From: an uncultured Candidatus Methylacidiphilales bacterium | GTDB lineage: Bacteria; Verrucomicrobiota; Verrucomicrobiia; Methylacidiphilales; CALFVM01 | Reading direction: 5' to 3' | DNA length: 5,429 nt | Assembly: GCA_937928665.1 (NCBI GenBank) | Contig: CALFVM010000070.1 | Coordinates: forward strand, 1 to 5,429 | Shown: in pieces, positions 1 to 5,429 of the stretch | How the letters are laid out: each line of letters opens with the position of its first letter | Numbering within the stretch: the stretch's first letter is position 1 | Notes under the pieces: model-generated | What the model was told of the DNA's origin: nothing | Database searches by the model: none | Seen by the model: the letters and a program-made list of their open reading frames with translations, nothing else | Program-made: the position numbers and the translations under genes

Positions 1-209
1 ATTTGAGGGCCGCGGCCGAGCTGGCCCACGGCCTCGGTTTGCGGGTCAATGCGGGTCATGGGCTTAATTATACCAACCTGGCGGCATTCCTTAGCACCCC
101 GCATGTGGAAACGTTGAATATCGGGCACGCGATTGTCAGCCGAAGCATTTTCGTGGGAATGGAATGTGCGGTGAAAGAGATGTTGAGGGCGATGGGAGCA
201 GGCGGGTGA
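1..209 (+). CDS. pdxJ: Pyridoxine 5'-phosphate synthase, C-terminal part (5' end outside window)
   Basis: PdxJ condenses 1-deoxy-D-xylulose 5-phosphate with 3-amino-2-oxopropyl phosphate to pyridoxine 5'-phosphate, the last ring-forming step of the DXP-dependent vitamin B6 route in the cytoplasm. The window holds about 68 C-terminal codons in the frame starting at base 3, ending at TGA 207-209. They carry two hallmark segments of this TIM-barrel enzyme: VNAGHGLNYTN (His codon at 57-59), a conserved phosphate-binding/catalytic loop, and LNIGHAIVSRSIFVG (Gly-His codons at 123-128), the second phosphate-binding loop near the C-terminus. It ends with the usual amphipathic helix (AVKEMLRAM). The family is about 240 residues long, so roughly 170 N-terminal residues lie upstream of the window. 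No truncation is implied; the gene simply starts outside. The stop overlaps the proposed acpS start. The identification is firm from the motifs. Confidence 0.95.
   Translation, partial: LRAAAELAHGLGLRVNAGHGLNYTNLAAFLSTPHVETLNIGHAIVSRSIFVGMECAVKEMLRAMGAGG
194..198 (+). promoter_or_regulatory. Ribosome binding site for acpS, inside the pdxJ end
   Basis: GGGAG lies seven bases before the GTG at 206, within the last codons of pdxJ. It supports the GTG at 206 as the acpS start and fits translational coupling to pdxJ. A weaker alternative, GGTGAG at 205-210, sits seven bases before a second possible GTG start at 218. Confidence 0.5.
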
Positions 210-598
210 GCGGCACCGTGATTGGACATGGGATTGATCTGGTGGACAACAGCCGGATCGCCCGTTCAGTGGAGAGGTTCGGGGATCGGTTTCTTCGCCG
301 GATTTATACCCCGGCGGAGATTGAGTTTTGTCAGAGTCACGCCGATCCCGTGCCCCACCTGGCTGCCCGGTGGGCGGCAAAGGAGGCGGTGGGCAAGGCA
401 TTTGGAACGGGTCTTGGGGAGGAGATCAGTTGGCTGGATATTGAGGTGACCCGGGATGGTGCCGGGCGGCCGGGCCTTGCGCTTCATGGCAACGGTGGCG
501 TTTTGGCGGAGGCCCGAAGGTATGGGTCGGCGCAGTTGAGTTTGACCCACACGAAAGATTACGCAGCGGCATCGGTCCTCCTACTGGGCAAGGTTTGA
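206..598 (+). CDS. acpS: Holo-[acyl-carrier-protein] synthase
   Basis: AcpS transfers 4'-phosphopantetheine from coenzyme A to the conserved serine of apo-ACP, activating it for fatty acid synthesis; it is cytoplasmic and Mg2+-dependent. With the GTG at 206 the product is 130 residues, normal for the family (about 120-130). Visible motifs: GHGIDLVDNSRI near the N-terminus, whose Asp11 is the expected metal ligand; FLRRIYTPAEIEFC at 29-42; LAARWAAKEAVGKAFGTG at 52-69, whose Glu60 and Lys64 match the conserved metal/substrate residues; DIEVTRDGAGRPGLALHG at 78-95; and LSLTHTKDYAAASVLL at 111-126, the C-terminal signature. All key residues are present, so it should be active. The GTG at 206 overlaps the pdxJ stop by four bases (GTGA). 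The GTG at 218, giving 126 residues beginning directly at the IGHGID strand, is a real alternative. The ATG at 164 is rejected because it lies deep inside pdxJ. pdxJ-acpS adjacency is also known from Escherichia coli. Confidence 0.95.
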   Translation: MSGTVIGHGIDLVDNSRIARSVERFGDRFLRRIYTPAEIEFCQSHADPVPHLAARWAAKEAVGKAFGTGLGEEISWLDIEVTRDGAGRPGLALHGNGGVLAEARRYGSAQLSLTHTKDYAAASVLLLGKV

Positions 599-642
599 GG
601 CGGCGGTTGCCATGGGGCGGGAATGGCTCCAACATAGAGGGC
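599..642 (+). other. Short intergenic gap with no recognisable signal except a ribosome site
   Basis: These 44 bases separate the acpS stop from the ATG at 643. I see no -35/-10 pair and no stable hairpin followed by a T run, so neither a promoter nor a terminator is supported. Read-through transcription from acpS into the TPR gene is the simplest reading. The only suggestive element is AGAGGG at 636-641. Confidence 0.5.
636..641 (+). promoter_or_regulatory. Possible ribosome binding site for the TPR gene; makes the start uncertain
   Basis: AGAGGG sits only one base before the ATG at 643, too close for normal initiation there, but ten bases before an in-frame GTG at 652, which is workable. 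The site therefore weakly favours GTG 652 or suggests SD-independent initiation at ATG 643. Confidence 0.35.
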
Positions 643-3024
643 ATGCTGGCGGTGCGATGGACCGGAGTGTGCGGGCTTTTGCTGCTGGGAGCGGGGCTGG
701 CGCGGAGCCAAGAGGTGCGTCCGGCTGAGCCGGTGGCACCGGCAGCCGTAACGCCTGGAGAGGCCCTGGCGCAGTTGGAGGCCCTTCGCCCCAGCGAGGA
801 AGAGTTGTTTCAGGAAGCGTTGGCTTTCCACCGTGCGGGCGAGCCGGGCCGAGCGTTGGGGCTTTATTTTGAGATTTTCAAGTTTTACCCCGAAGGTTCG
901 CGGACGGATGAAATCCTGTTTCGCGTGGCACAAGGTTACCGGGAGCTGGGCCGATTTGAGGAATCGCGCAAGGCTTTGGAGAATTTGCGCCGCCGCGCCC
1001 CGGACGGTCCGTGGTTGGCCGAGGGCTTATTGCTGGAGGGCGAAATGCTGGTGGCGGAAAAGAAGTTTGCGGAAGCCCGTGGACCTTTGCGTGAGGCTGA
1101 GCCGAAGCTGGGTGGCCAACTGAGGGACCGGGCGCGATTTCTTTTTGCCTACGCTTCGGAACAAGCGGGCAAACTGGAGGAAGCGCGGGAGCAACTGGCG
1201 GGTTTGGCCGGGTTGCCGGAGGCGGGGCCGTTGGCGGATTATGGGCGTCTGCGGCTGGCGATAGTTCTGGAGAAAGAAGGGAAGAAGGATGAGGCGAAGG
1301 TGCTGCTCCAGCGTGTGTTTGCCGAGGGGCACGACGCGAAGACCAAAGCGGAAGCAGCCGTCCGGGCGGGGAACCTGGCCTTCAGTCAACAGGACTACCC
1401 GCTGGCCACGGGTTATTTTGAGTCTGCCCGACGGACCGAGGGGGATGCCCACTGGAAGACGCTGGCCCATGGCGGCCTGATTTTTACTCATTTTGCGGCC
1501 GGGAAGTACGCCGAGGTGGTGGCGACCTTCAATGAGGTCCGTCCAGATTTGCCGGAGGCGACCCGTTCGGAGATTTTTCTGCTGGTGGCGGAATCGCTTC
1601 GGTTGACGGGAAAAGGGGAGGAGGCCAAGACGCAATACGAATTTATCTTGAAAGAGTTCCCCAAGAGCCGACAGGCGGAGGCAGCGGCGTGGGGGCGGGT
1701 CCTGGTGATGGCAGGAGCTGGGGACAAAGATTTGCTGCCGGAGACGGCCCGTTATCTGGCCAGGTTTCCCGAGGGTGCGCGGGCCTTTGAAGTCAAGCTG
1801 ATCCGGGCCGACGGGCTGTTTGAGAAGCAGGACTGGAAGGCGGCGACGCCAATGTACCGGGAGATCGCCAAGGATAAGGCCTTTGGCACACTAGCACCGG
1901 AGCGTCAGGCCGCACTTCATCTCCGCGTGGCGCAGGGAGCGTTTGAGTTGAAGGATTACACGGGCGCAGCGGAGGCGGGCAGGGCGTTTTTAGAAAAAAG
2001 TCCGAAAGATCCAGCGGTCCCATCCGTTCTTTGGTTGATGGGCCAGGCGCAGCAACAGGCCGGTCAGAACGAAGCCGCGCTGGCGTCGTGGCTGCGGCTG
2101 GCGGAGGAGTATCCTGACTTTCCAGAGGCGGAAACGTTGCGTTGGAAGACGGCGGTATTGGCCGGGACGATGAAAAAGTTCAATGTGATGGAGGCTCAGT
2201 TGAAGGCACTCCTGGAGCGGTTTCCGAAAACGAAGCACGCGGCGGATGCGCACGCATGGCTGGGACAGTGCGCCCGGGAACTGGGTCGCCCCCAGGAGGG
2301 GCGGCTCGACTGGGAACGAGCCCGGGAACTCGATCCGAAAACGTATGAGGGCCAGGCGACGCAAAACCTGCTGGAGCTGGCTTTGGCACGAGAGGATGTG
2401 GAAGGGGTCCGGGATGAAATTGTGCGCTACGATGCGTGGCGGAAGAACCAGCCCAAAGCGGCTCCGGTTCAACCCGAGGCGGTAGCATGGGTAGCGTTTG
2501 GTCTGGTGGAGAAGGGAAAGAAGGGCGAATCGATTCCATGGTTCCGCCGGGCGGTGGCGGAGGCGAAGGAGTCCGAGCAACGGCAGCGGAATCAACTGGC
2601 TCTTTGTCTTCTGTTGAATGAATTGGAATTGTGGCCGGAAGCGGTAAAGGAATGGCAATCGTTCCGGGTTAATTTTCCGGATGACGCGAACCGGAGCGTG
2701 GTCTTGGTGCCGTTGGCGCAGGCGTTGATCGGGGCGGGTGATCTCGCGGGTGCCGCCAAGCTGACCGACCAGATTCTGCGCCAAAACCCAGAGGGCGAGT
2801 TCAATGCGCGGGGGCGGATGCTGATGGGCGACCTGGCACTGGCAGAGAAGAAACCGGAGGAGGCGGCGAAGTTGTACGGGGCGGTGGCCCTGTTGATTGA
2901 TCATCCGGAACTGACACCGGAGGCGTTGCGCAAGTCCCGGGCGGCCTGGGAACGGGCGGGGAACAGAGCCAAGGCGAACGAATCGGCGGAGGCACTGGCG
3001 GCATGGGAGAGGAGCCGGAAATGA
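643..3024 (+). CDS. Secreted tetratricopeptide-repeat protein
   Basis: Large exported TPR protein, 793 residues from ATG 643 (790 from GTG 652), of unknown specific function. The N-terminus is a Sec signal peptide: Arg5, a hydrophobic core at about 8-20 (GVCGLLLLGAGLA) and a plausible signal peptidase I site after ARS (residue 22, before Gln23). A Pro/Ala-rich linker to about residue 50 follows. The rest is almost all helical, with degenerate TPR-like pairs about 34-40 residues apart, for example 54-82 (ELFQEALAFHRAGEPGRAL), 88-118 (ILFRVAQGYRELGRFEESR), 125-150, 311-340, 425-452, 461-490, 534-562, 612-640, 651-680 and 723-750. Recurrent turns such as FPKS, YPDF, FPKT and NFPD end the repeats, as in BamD/YbgF (CpoB)-type periplasmic TPR proteins. 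No catalytic domain is visible, so a scaffold or adaptor role is inferred. It follows acpS by 44 bases and overlaps the next gene by four bases, implying joint expression with the membrane protein. Repeat boundaries are by eye and approximate. Confidence 0.88.
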   Translation: MLAVRWTGVCGLLLLGAGLARSQEVRPAEPVAPAAVTPGEALAQLEALRPSEEELFQEALAFHRAGEPGRALGLYFEIFKFYPEGSRTDEILFRVAQGYRELGRFEESRKALENLRRRAPDGPWLAEGLLLEGEMLVAEKKFAEARGPLREAEPKLGGQLRDRARFLFAYASEQAGKLEEAREQLAGLAGLPEAGPLADYGRLRLAIVLEKEGKKDEAKVLLQRVFAEGHDAKTKAEAAVRAGNLAFSQQDYPLATGYFESARRTEGDAHWKTLAHGGLIFTHFAAGKYAEVVATFNEVRPDLPEATRSEIFLLVAESLRLTGKGEEAKTQYEFILKEFPKSRQAEAAAWGRVLVMAGAGDKDLLPETARYLARFPEGARAFEVKLIRADGLFEKQDWKAATPMYREIAKDKAFGTLAPERQAALHLRVAQGAFELKDYTGAAEAGRAFLEKSPKDPAVPSVLWLMGQAQQQAGQNEAALASWLRLAEEYPDFPEAETLRWKTAVLAGTMKKFNVMEAQLKALLERFPKTKHAADAHAWLGQCARELGRPQEGRLDWERARELDPKTYEGQATQNLLELALAREDVEGVRDEIVRYDAWRKNQPKAAPVQPEAVAWVAFGLVEKGKKGESIPWFRRAVAEAKESEQRQRNQLALCLLLNELELWPEAVKEWQSFRVNFPDDANRSVVLVPLAQALIGAGDLAGAAKLTDQILRQNPEGEFNARGRMLMGDLALAEKKPEEAAKLYGAVALLIDHPELTPEALRKSRAAWERAGNRAKANESAEALAAWERSRK
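3010..3014 (+). promoter_or_regulatory. Ribosome binding site for the membrane protein gene
   Basis: AGGAG, within the purine run GAGAGGAG, lies six bases before the ATG at 3021, inside the last codons of the TPR gene. With the ATGA stop/start overlap, it fixes the start of the downstream gene and indicates translational coupling. Confidence 0.75.
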
Positions 3025-5429
3025 GCGGCCAGCAGTTTGATTTGCCGCAGGGGTTGCGCGGCCAGTTCAATGCATTGACCCACCGTCTCTGGTGGGTGGA
3101 AACGATTTGGGCCGGAGCCATTGCCGGGACGGGTTTGCTCGGGTCGCTCCTGCTATTTTTTGTTGCGGACCGCTTTTTTGAGGTACCGGTTTGGGTGCGT
3201 TGGGCGTTTTTCCTGCTGACGTTGGGCGCTGTGGCCGGGACCGTTTGGTGGTGGGCCCGGCGGTGGTTGGTGCGGAAGCCGAGCATGGAAGATCTGGCCC
3301 GGGTTGTGCAACGGCGCCACCGACGCCTGGGCGACCGACTGTTGGGGATTGTCGAACTGACCCATCAGGAGGGAGAGGACGGGGTATCCCCGGCACTCTG
3401 CCGGGCCGCCATTGCCCAGGTGGCGGAGGAGACGGCAGGACTTTCGTTTGTCGAGTCGGTCGATGTCCGTCTGGCCAAGCGATGGGGCCTGGTGCTGGCG
3501 TGTCTGGTGACGTTGGTTGTCGGTTCGGCGGTCACTCTGCCGGAAGTGTGGACGAACGCGCTGGTTCGCTGGGCCTGGCCGGCATCCGGGACAGAGCGAT
3601 TCACGTTTGTTGAACTGTCGGGCTTGCCAGACCGGCTGGTGGTGCCGTTTGGCGAGCCGCACGAACTCCGGGCCGAAGTCCGTTATCGCTCATCCTGGCG
3701 TCCGGTAAAGGTGGTGGGACGTTTGCCAGGGCACGAGCCGCTGGCCGGTGAAATTGCGGGAAGTTCGGTCCGCCTGAGCCTGCCTCCCTTGACGGAGACA
3801 GCCACTCTGCGGCTGGCGCACGGGGACCGTCGTGAATCGATTGAGCTAATCCCGACGCATCGTCCGGCGTTGTCAGGGTTAACCGCGACGGTGGAGTGGC
3901 CGGATTATTTGCAGAGGGAGACCGAAGAGGTGGTGTTGGATCAGGGTGTGCTCCGCCTGGTGGAGGGAGGCCGGGCTGGCTTAAGGGCGAAGATGACAAG
4001 GGATTTAATTTGGGCCCGGATGGAGCCGGAGATTGGCGCGGGTCCGGAGTTGCGCGACTCCGAGTGGTCGGTGCCGCTGACCGATGCGTGGATGGATGGC
4101 GATGCCCTGGCGGTGCATTGGAAAGATGTTCTGGGCCTGGCCGGACGACAGCCCCTCCATTTGCAGGTCAAGCGCTACGCGGATGAGATGCCCCGGCCTG
4201 ACTTCAAGGATTTGGCACCAGCCGTGGCAATTCTGCCGGACGAGGTTCTGGAGTTTTCTGTGGTGGGTGAGGATGATTTTGGGCTCCAGATGTTGGAGGC
4301 GCGTTACTCCCTTTTTGATCGGGCGGCGGGCAACGAGCCGCTCGGGGCGGAGGAGCTTTGGGAGGCGCAGGAAGGTGGGCCATCCCTGCGGCAAATGGTA
4401 CGGGGACTCCGGTTCTCACCGCGGGTCCTTGGGATCCGGCCCGGCACGACCGTGTTGGTGCGTGCGCGAGCCAAGGATTTCAAGCCGGGCCGAGAATGGA
4501 CCAACTCGGCACCGTATCAAATCCTGGTGTTAACCCCGGCAGAGCATGCCGCGTTGGTGCAGGAGAAAATGGAGAAGCTGGCGGAAGGTTTGGAAGCGGT
4601 CGTGCAGGGACAGGAGAACCTGCTGGCCCGGACTGAGGAGACCGCACGTCTGGATGGGGGCGAATTAGCCACGTCGGAGACCGGGCAGGAGTTGGCCGCG
4701 CAAGCGCGGGAACAGGAACGTTTACGGGAGCAGACCGAGGCGTTGGCCAAAGAGGCGGCCAAGGCACTGGAGGAGGCAATGCGCAACGAGGAGACACCGG
4801 CCGAGCAACTGGCGGCCATGGCCGAGTTGGCGGAACGGTTGCAGGATGCGGCCAAGAACGCCATGAGCCAGGCGCAGGCCCAGTTGTCGGAGGCGTCCCG
4901 GCAGCAAGACCGGCGGGCGGCCACAGAAGAAGCACGGGCGCAGGAGCAGGCCGCCTTGCAGCGTCTGCGGGAGATGCAGCAGGATTTGGCCAAGGAATCC
5001 GACCGGGCTCAGGCCCGGAACTTTGCCGCCCGGCTCCGGGAAATTTCCGGGGTGCAGCGGGAGGTGGAGGAGGGCTTGAAGCGGGCGTTCCCTGAATTGG
5101 TCGGGTTATTGCCGGAACAGGTCCCGGCGCGAGAACGGTCGAATTTGGAGAACATGGCCGGGCGGGAAGCCGCAGCCGCCAAGGAAACCGGGCGGCTCCA
5201 GGGTGAGATGAAAGCGTTTGCCCAGCGGATGCAAGCCGAGGTGTATGAATCGGTGGTTGGAGAAATGGGTGAGGCGGAAGCGGCTCGGGCTCTGGAGCAA
5301 CTGGGCAACCTGGTGGGGGCGAACCGGTCGGGAACCGCGATCGGGCAGGCGTCGCGTTGGGCCGAGGCGTTTGCTGCGTGGGCCGAGCGCCTGAGCGAGG
5401 CGGCTAACCAGATGAGCGGCGGCGGGGGC
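3021..5429 (+). CDS. DUF4175-like inner-membrane protein with long periplasmic coiled coil (3' end outside window)
   Basis: An uninterrupted frame of 803 codons from ATG 3021 reaches the window edge without a stop, so the product exceeds 803 residues. The start is set by AGGAG six bases upstream and a four-base overlap with the TPR stop. Hydrophobic segments at about 28-49, 56-79 (with VWWWARRW at its end) and 155-173 should be membrane helices. The loop between the second and third is Arg-rich (RRWLVRK, QRRHRRLGDRLLGIVEL at 97-113) and so probably cytoplasmic, which places residues 174 onward in the periplasm. Residues about 190-505 look beta-rich, with EDDFGL at 417-422 followed by an alternating strand pattern and a PGTTVLVRARAKD stretch at 474-486, as in DUF4175-type proteins of Verrucomicrobiota and Planctomycetota. 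From about 506 to 800 the sequence is Glu/Gln/Ala/Arg-rich and helical, a long coiled coil broken by prolines near 691-702. The window ends in Gly-rich sequence (SGGGG), perhaps a linker. In some genomes such proteins lie near MoxR ATPase, DUF58 and von Willebrand A genes. The reading frame is certain; the family label is from recognition only and the function is unknown. Confidence 0.85.
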   Translation, partial: MSGQQFDLPQGLRGQFNALTHRLWWVETIWAGAIAGTGLLGSLLLFFVADRFFEVPVWVRWAFFLLTLGAVAGTVWWWARRWLVRKPSMEDLARVVQRRHRRLGDRLLGIVELTHQEGEDGVSPALCRAAIAQVAEETAGLSFVESVDVRLAKRWGLVLACLVTLVVGSAVTLPEVWTNALVRWAWPASGTERFTFVELSGLPDRLVVPFGEPHELRAEVRYRSSWRPVKVVGRLPGHEPLAGEIAGSSVRLSLPPLTETATLRLAHGDRRESIELIPTHRPALSGLTATVEWPDYLQRETEEVVLDQGVLRLVEGGRAGLRAKMTRDLIWARMEPEIGAGPELRDSEWSVPLTDAWMDGDALAVHWKDVLGLAGRQPLHLQVKRYADEMPRPDFKDLAPAVAILPDEVLEFSVVGEDDFGLQMLEARYSLFDRAAGNEPLGAEELWEAQEGGPSLRQMVRGLRFSPRVLGIRPGTTVLVRARAKDFKPGREWTNSAPYQILVLTPAEHAALVQEKMEKLAEGLEAVVQGQENLLARTEETARLDGGELATSETGQELAAQAREQERLREQTEALAKEAAKALEEAMRNEETPAEQLAAMAELAERLQDAAKNAMSQAQAQLSEASRQQDRRAATEEARAQEQAALQRLREMQQDLAKESDRAQARNFAARLREISGVQREVEEGLKRAFPELVGLLPEQVPARERSNLENMAGREAAAAKETGRLQGEMKAFAQRMQAEVYESVVGEMGEAEAARALEQLGNLVGANRSGTAIGQASRWAEAFAAWAERLSEAANQMSGGGG

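Noticed and set aside
595..642. TTG at 595 as the TPR gene start, overlapping the acpS stop (TTGA)
   Set aside because: It would add 16 residues (MRRRLPWGGNGSNIEG) before the signal peptide with no good SD. An N-region that long is possible but less likely than ATG 643 or GTG 652.
599..642. Hairpin or terminator between acpS and the TPR gene
   Set aside because: Only short self-complementary pieces such as CCATGG are present, with no stable stem and no T run.
658..675. Cys10 of the TPR protein as a lipoprotein lipobox
   Set aside because: The residues before it (WTGV) do not fit a lipobox and there is no preceding hydrophobic core; the core follows the Cys. An ARS/Q signal peptidase I site at 22/23 fits better.
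1990..2904. Antisense open frame of 304 codons opposite the TPR gene, plus one of 202 codons at 1027-1635
   Set aside because: The translations are Arg/Leu/Pro/Gln-rich with no domain, signal or repeat logic. They mirror a high-GC gene with strong codon bias, and the + strand frame has clear TPR structure and a signal peptide.
4330..4385. G-rich run that might form a G-quadruplex
   Set aside because: Runs of three or more G are few and widely spaced, and G richness is general on this strand because of codon use.
3067..5308. Several minus-strand frames of 60-170 codons opposite the membrane protein gene
   Set aside because: They are Ser/Pro/Arg/Cys-rich low-complexity shadows, lack ribosome sites, and lie opposite an 803-codon frame with membrane helices and family-like motifs.
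1..5429. Defence system, prophage, insertion sequence, CRISPR array or structured RNA
   Set aside because: No nuclease, transposase, integrase or reverse transcriptase motif, no direct-repeat array and no terminal inverted repeats were seen; coding sequence covers nearly every base.

Overview
The window is a stretch of bacterial chromosome with four genes, all on the + strand and tightly packed. It has high GC, G/purine-rich coding strands and Shine-Dalgarno (SD)-like sites. The order is: 3' end of pdxJ (vitamin B6 synthesis), complete acpS (holo-ACP synthase), a complete secreted tetratricopeptide-repeat (TPR) protein of about 790 residues, and the first 803 codons of a large inner-membrane protein resembling the DUF4175-type family, which is still open at the window's right edge.

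Nothing here fixes the organism. pdxJ-acpS adjacency occurs in many Gram-negative bacteria. The pairing of a large exported TPR protein with a three-helix membrane protein bearing a long periplasmic coiled coil is most reminiscent of the PVC group, especially Verrucomicrobiota. That is inference from family knowledge, not something a marker in the window proves.

Layout: 1-209 pdxJ (5' part missing); 206-598 acpS, overlapping the pdxJ stop by four bases (GTGA); 599-642, a 44-base gap with no promoter or terminator I can recognise; 643-3024 the TPR gene; 3021-5429 the membrane protein gene, overlapping the TPR stop by four bases (ATGA) behind a good SD. Spacing and overlaps suggest one transcription unit. 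There is no gene-free stretch longer than 300 bases, and I see no RNA gene, mobile element, CRISPR array or convincing repeat.

Functionally, the first two genes are cofactor housekeeping: PdxJ makes pyridoxine 5'-phosphate, and AcpS loads phosphopantetheine onto acyl carrier protein. The last two look like an envelope module. The TPR protein has a Sec signal peptide. The membrane protein, by its charge distribution, should place its beta-rich region and its roughly 290-residue coiled coil in the periplasm. The two could therefore meet in one compartment, but their joint function is unknown. This pair is the most interesting part of the window.
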